Assembly (NCBI GenBank): GCA_012031265.1
Contig: JAAUTY010000052.1
Coordinates: 1-34,898 of the forward strand
Direction of reading: 5' to 3'
Origin: Spirulinaceae cyanobacterium SM2_1_0
GTDB taxonomy: Bacteria > Cyanobacteriota > Cyanobacteriia > Cyanobacteriales > Spirulinaceae
Length of the DNA stretch: 34,898 nt
The notes under the pieces are model-generated. The model did no database searches, had not been told where the DNA came from, and was given only the letters and a program-made list of their open reading frames with translations. Shown one piece after another: positions 34,567 through 34,898 of the stretch. A program made the translations under genes and the position numbers. Numbering within the stretch: the first letter of the stretch is position 1; every line of letters starts with the position of its first letter.

Positions 34567-34898
34567 GTGCCGGTTAAAGGATATTTGAGTGAAGAGCTGA
34601 AAGACAAGCTCCAGAAGGAGCTAAAAAAGCAGGAGCATCCCGAAATCCGGTAGAGAGTGCTTATCTTATTGTTGCTGAATGATGGTAAGACCCAGAAAGA
34701 GATTGCCAAATTTATTGGCTGCTCGACTCGGAAGGTCGCGTATTGGTGTGTACATGGGGATGCCGAGAATCTAGAAAGTCTATCAGATGAGCGGATGAAA
34801 GGAAATGCCAAGAAGGTGAACCAAAGAGAAAGAGCCAGAAGAATATGGCTATGAATTGGGTCGATGGACAGCCGCGAGGCTAGCAACGAACATGGCGG
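34567..34898 (+). pseudogene. IS630-type transposase remnant, cut by window end
   Basis: GTG 34567, 8 nt after AGAGGA, begins a frame reading PVKGYLSEELKDKLQKELKK. A TAG follows at 34651-34653, then LILLLLNDGKTQKEIAKFIG and CSTRKVAYWCVHGD, the helix-turn-helix part of IS630-family ORF A. A second lesion follows: after GNAKKVNQRERA the homologous text continues in the +1 frame from 34835 as PEEYGYELGRWTAARLA. A short internal deletion near 34810-34835 is also likely from comparison with family length. The element is thus inactivated by a nonsense codon and a frameshift. Its 3' part lies beyond the window. Confidence 0.82.

Overview
The window is chromosomal DNA from a cyanobacterium. The octamer GCGATCGC (HIP1, a known cyanobacterial signature) recurs through most of it. 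Several genes are of types typical of cyanobacteria: a NIL-domain ferredoxin, a TxlA/HCF164-like thioredoxin, an apocarotenoid-oxygenase-like enzyme, ferredoxin-type sulfite reductase, and histidine kinases of the SEKMSSLGQ...AHEINNP class. I cannot place it to genus. No rRNA, tRNA or CRISPR array was seen.

Region 1 (1-6707, minus strand). A complete ABC exporter gene (4899-6707) is preceded by a roughly 4.6 kb island (about 230-4862). The island lies between two identical copies of the exporter's last 190 or so coding bases plus downstream sequence (1-229 and 4863-5091). On the island a large NACHT-HEAT STAND-type NTPase is followed after 2 nt by a DUF433 antitoxin-like gene, and then by an overlapping DUF5615 PIN-like toxin gene. 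A truncated DUF4160 remnant and an intact DUF2442 gene follow. The NTPase gene is AT-rich, and the stretch from about 310 to 5080 has no exact HIP1 site by eye, so the island looks acquired. This NTPase plus toxin-antitoxin operon is the best candidate here for an undescribed defence system.

Region 2 (7050-19420). This part is mixed. It holds a conserved unknown and a carotenoid oxygenase, then a transmembrane histidine kinase, then a kinase with a degenerate ATP-lid motif downstream of a NIL ferredoxin. A membrane thioredoxin is divergent from the ferredoxin. A receiver-kinase hybrid, a peptidoglycan-binding protein, a 58-residue membrane protein, an SH3b secreted protein and a frameshifted metallophosphoesterase follow.

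Region 3 (19712-28002, plus strand). An ammonium transporter is fused to a PAS-histidine kinase. After it come a small exported protein, a sulfite reductase with a C-terminal ribbon-helix-helix-like extension, a YdcF-family protein and a CPA1 Na+/H+ antiporter.

Region 4 (28173-34105, minus strand). Three GT4 glycosyltransferases, an SGNH hydrolase and a SAM methyltransferase form a surface-polysaccharide cluster, four of them tightly packed. Region 5 (34106-34898) is decayed: a PIN/VapC C-terminal remnant and an IS630-type transposase pseudogene cut by the window end.

Non-coding structure includes two MITE-like elements with matching terminal inverted repeats (13319-13483 and 22405-22568), a related double hairpin (17396-17448), a perfect 46-bp tandem duplication (10549-10640), a G-quadruplex-type tract (16192-16216) and several strong hairpins.
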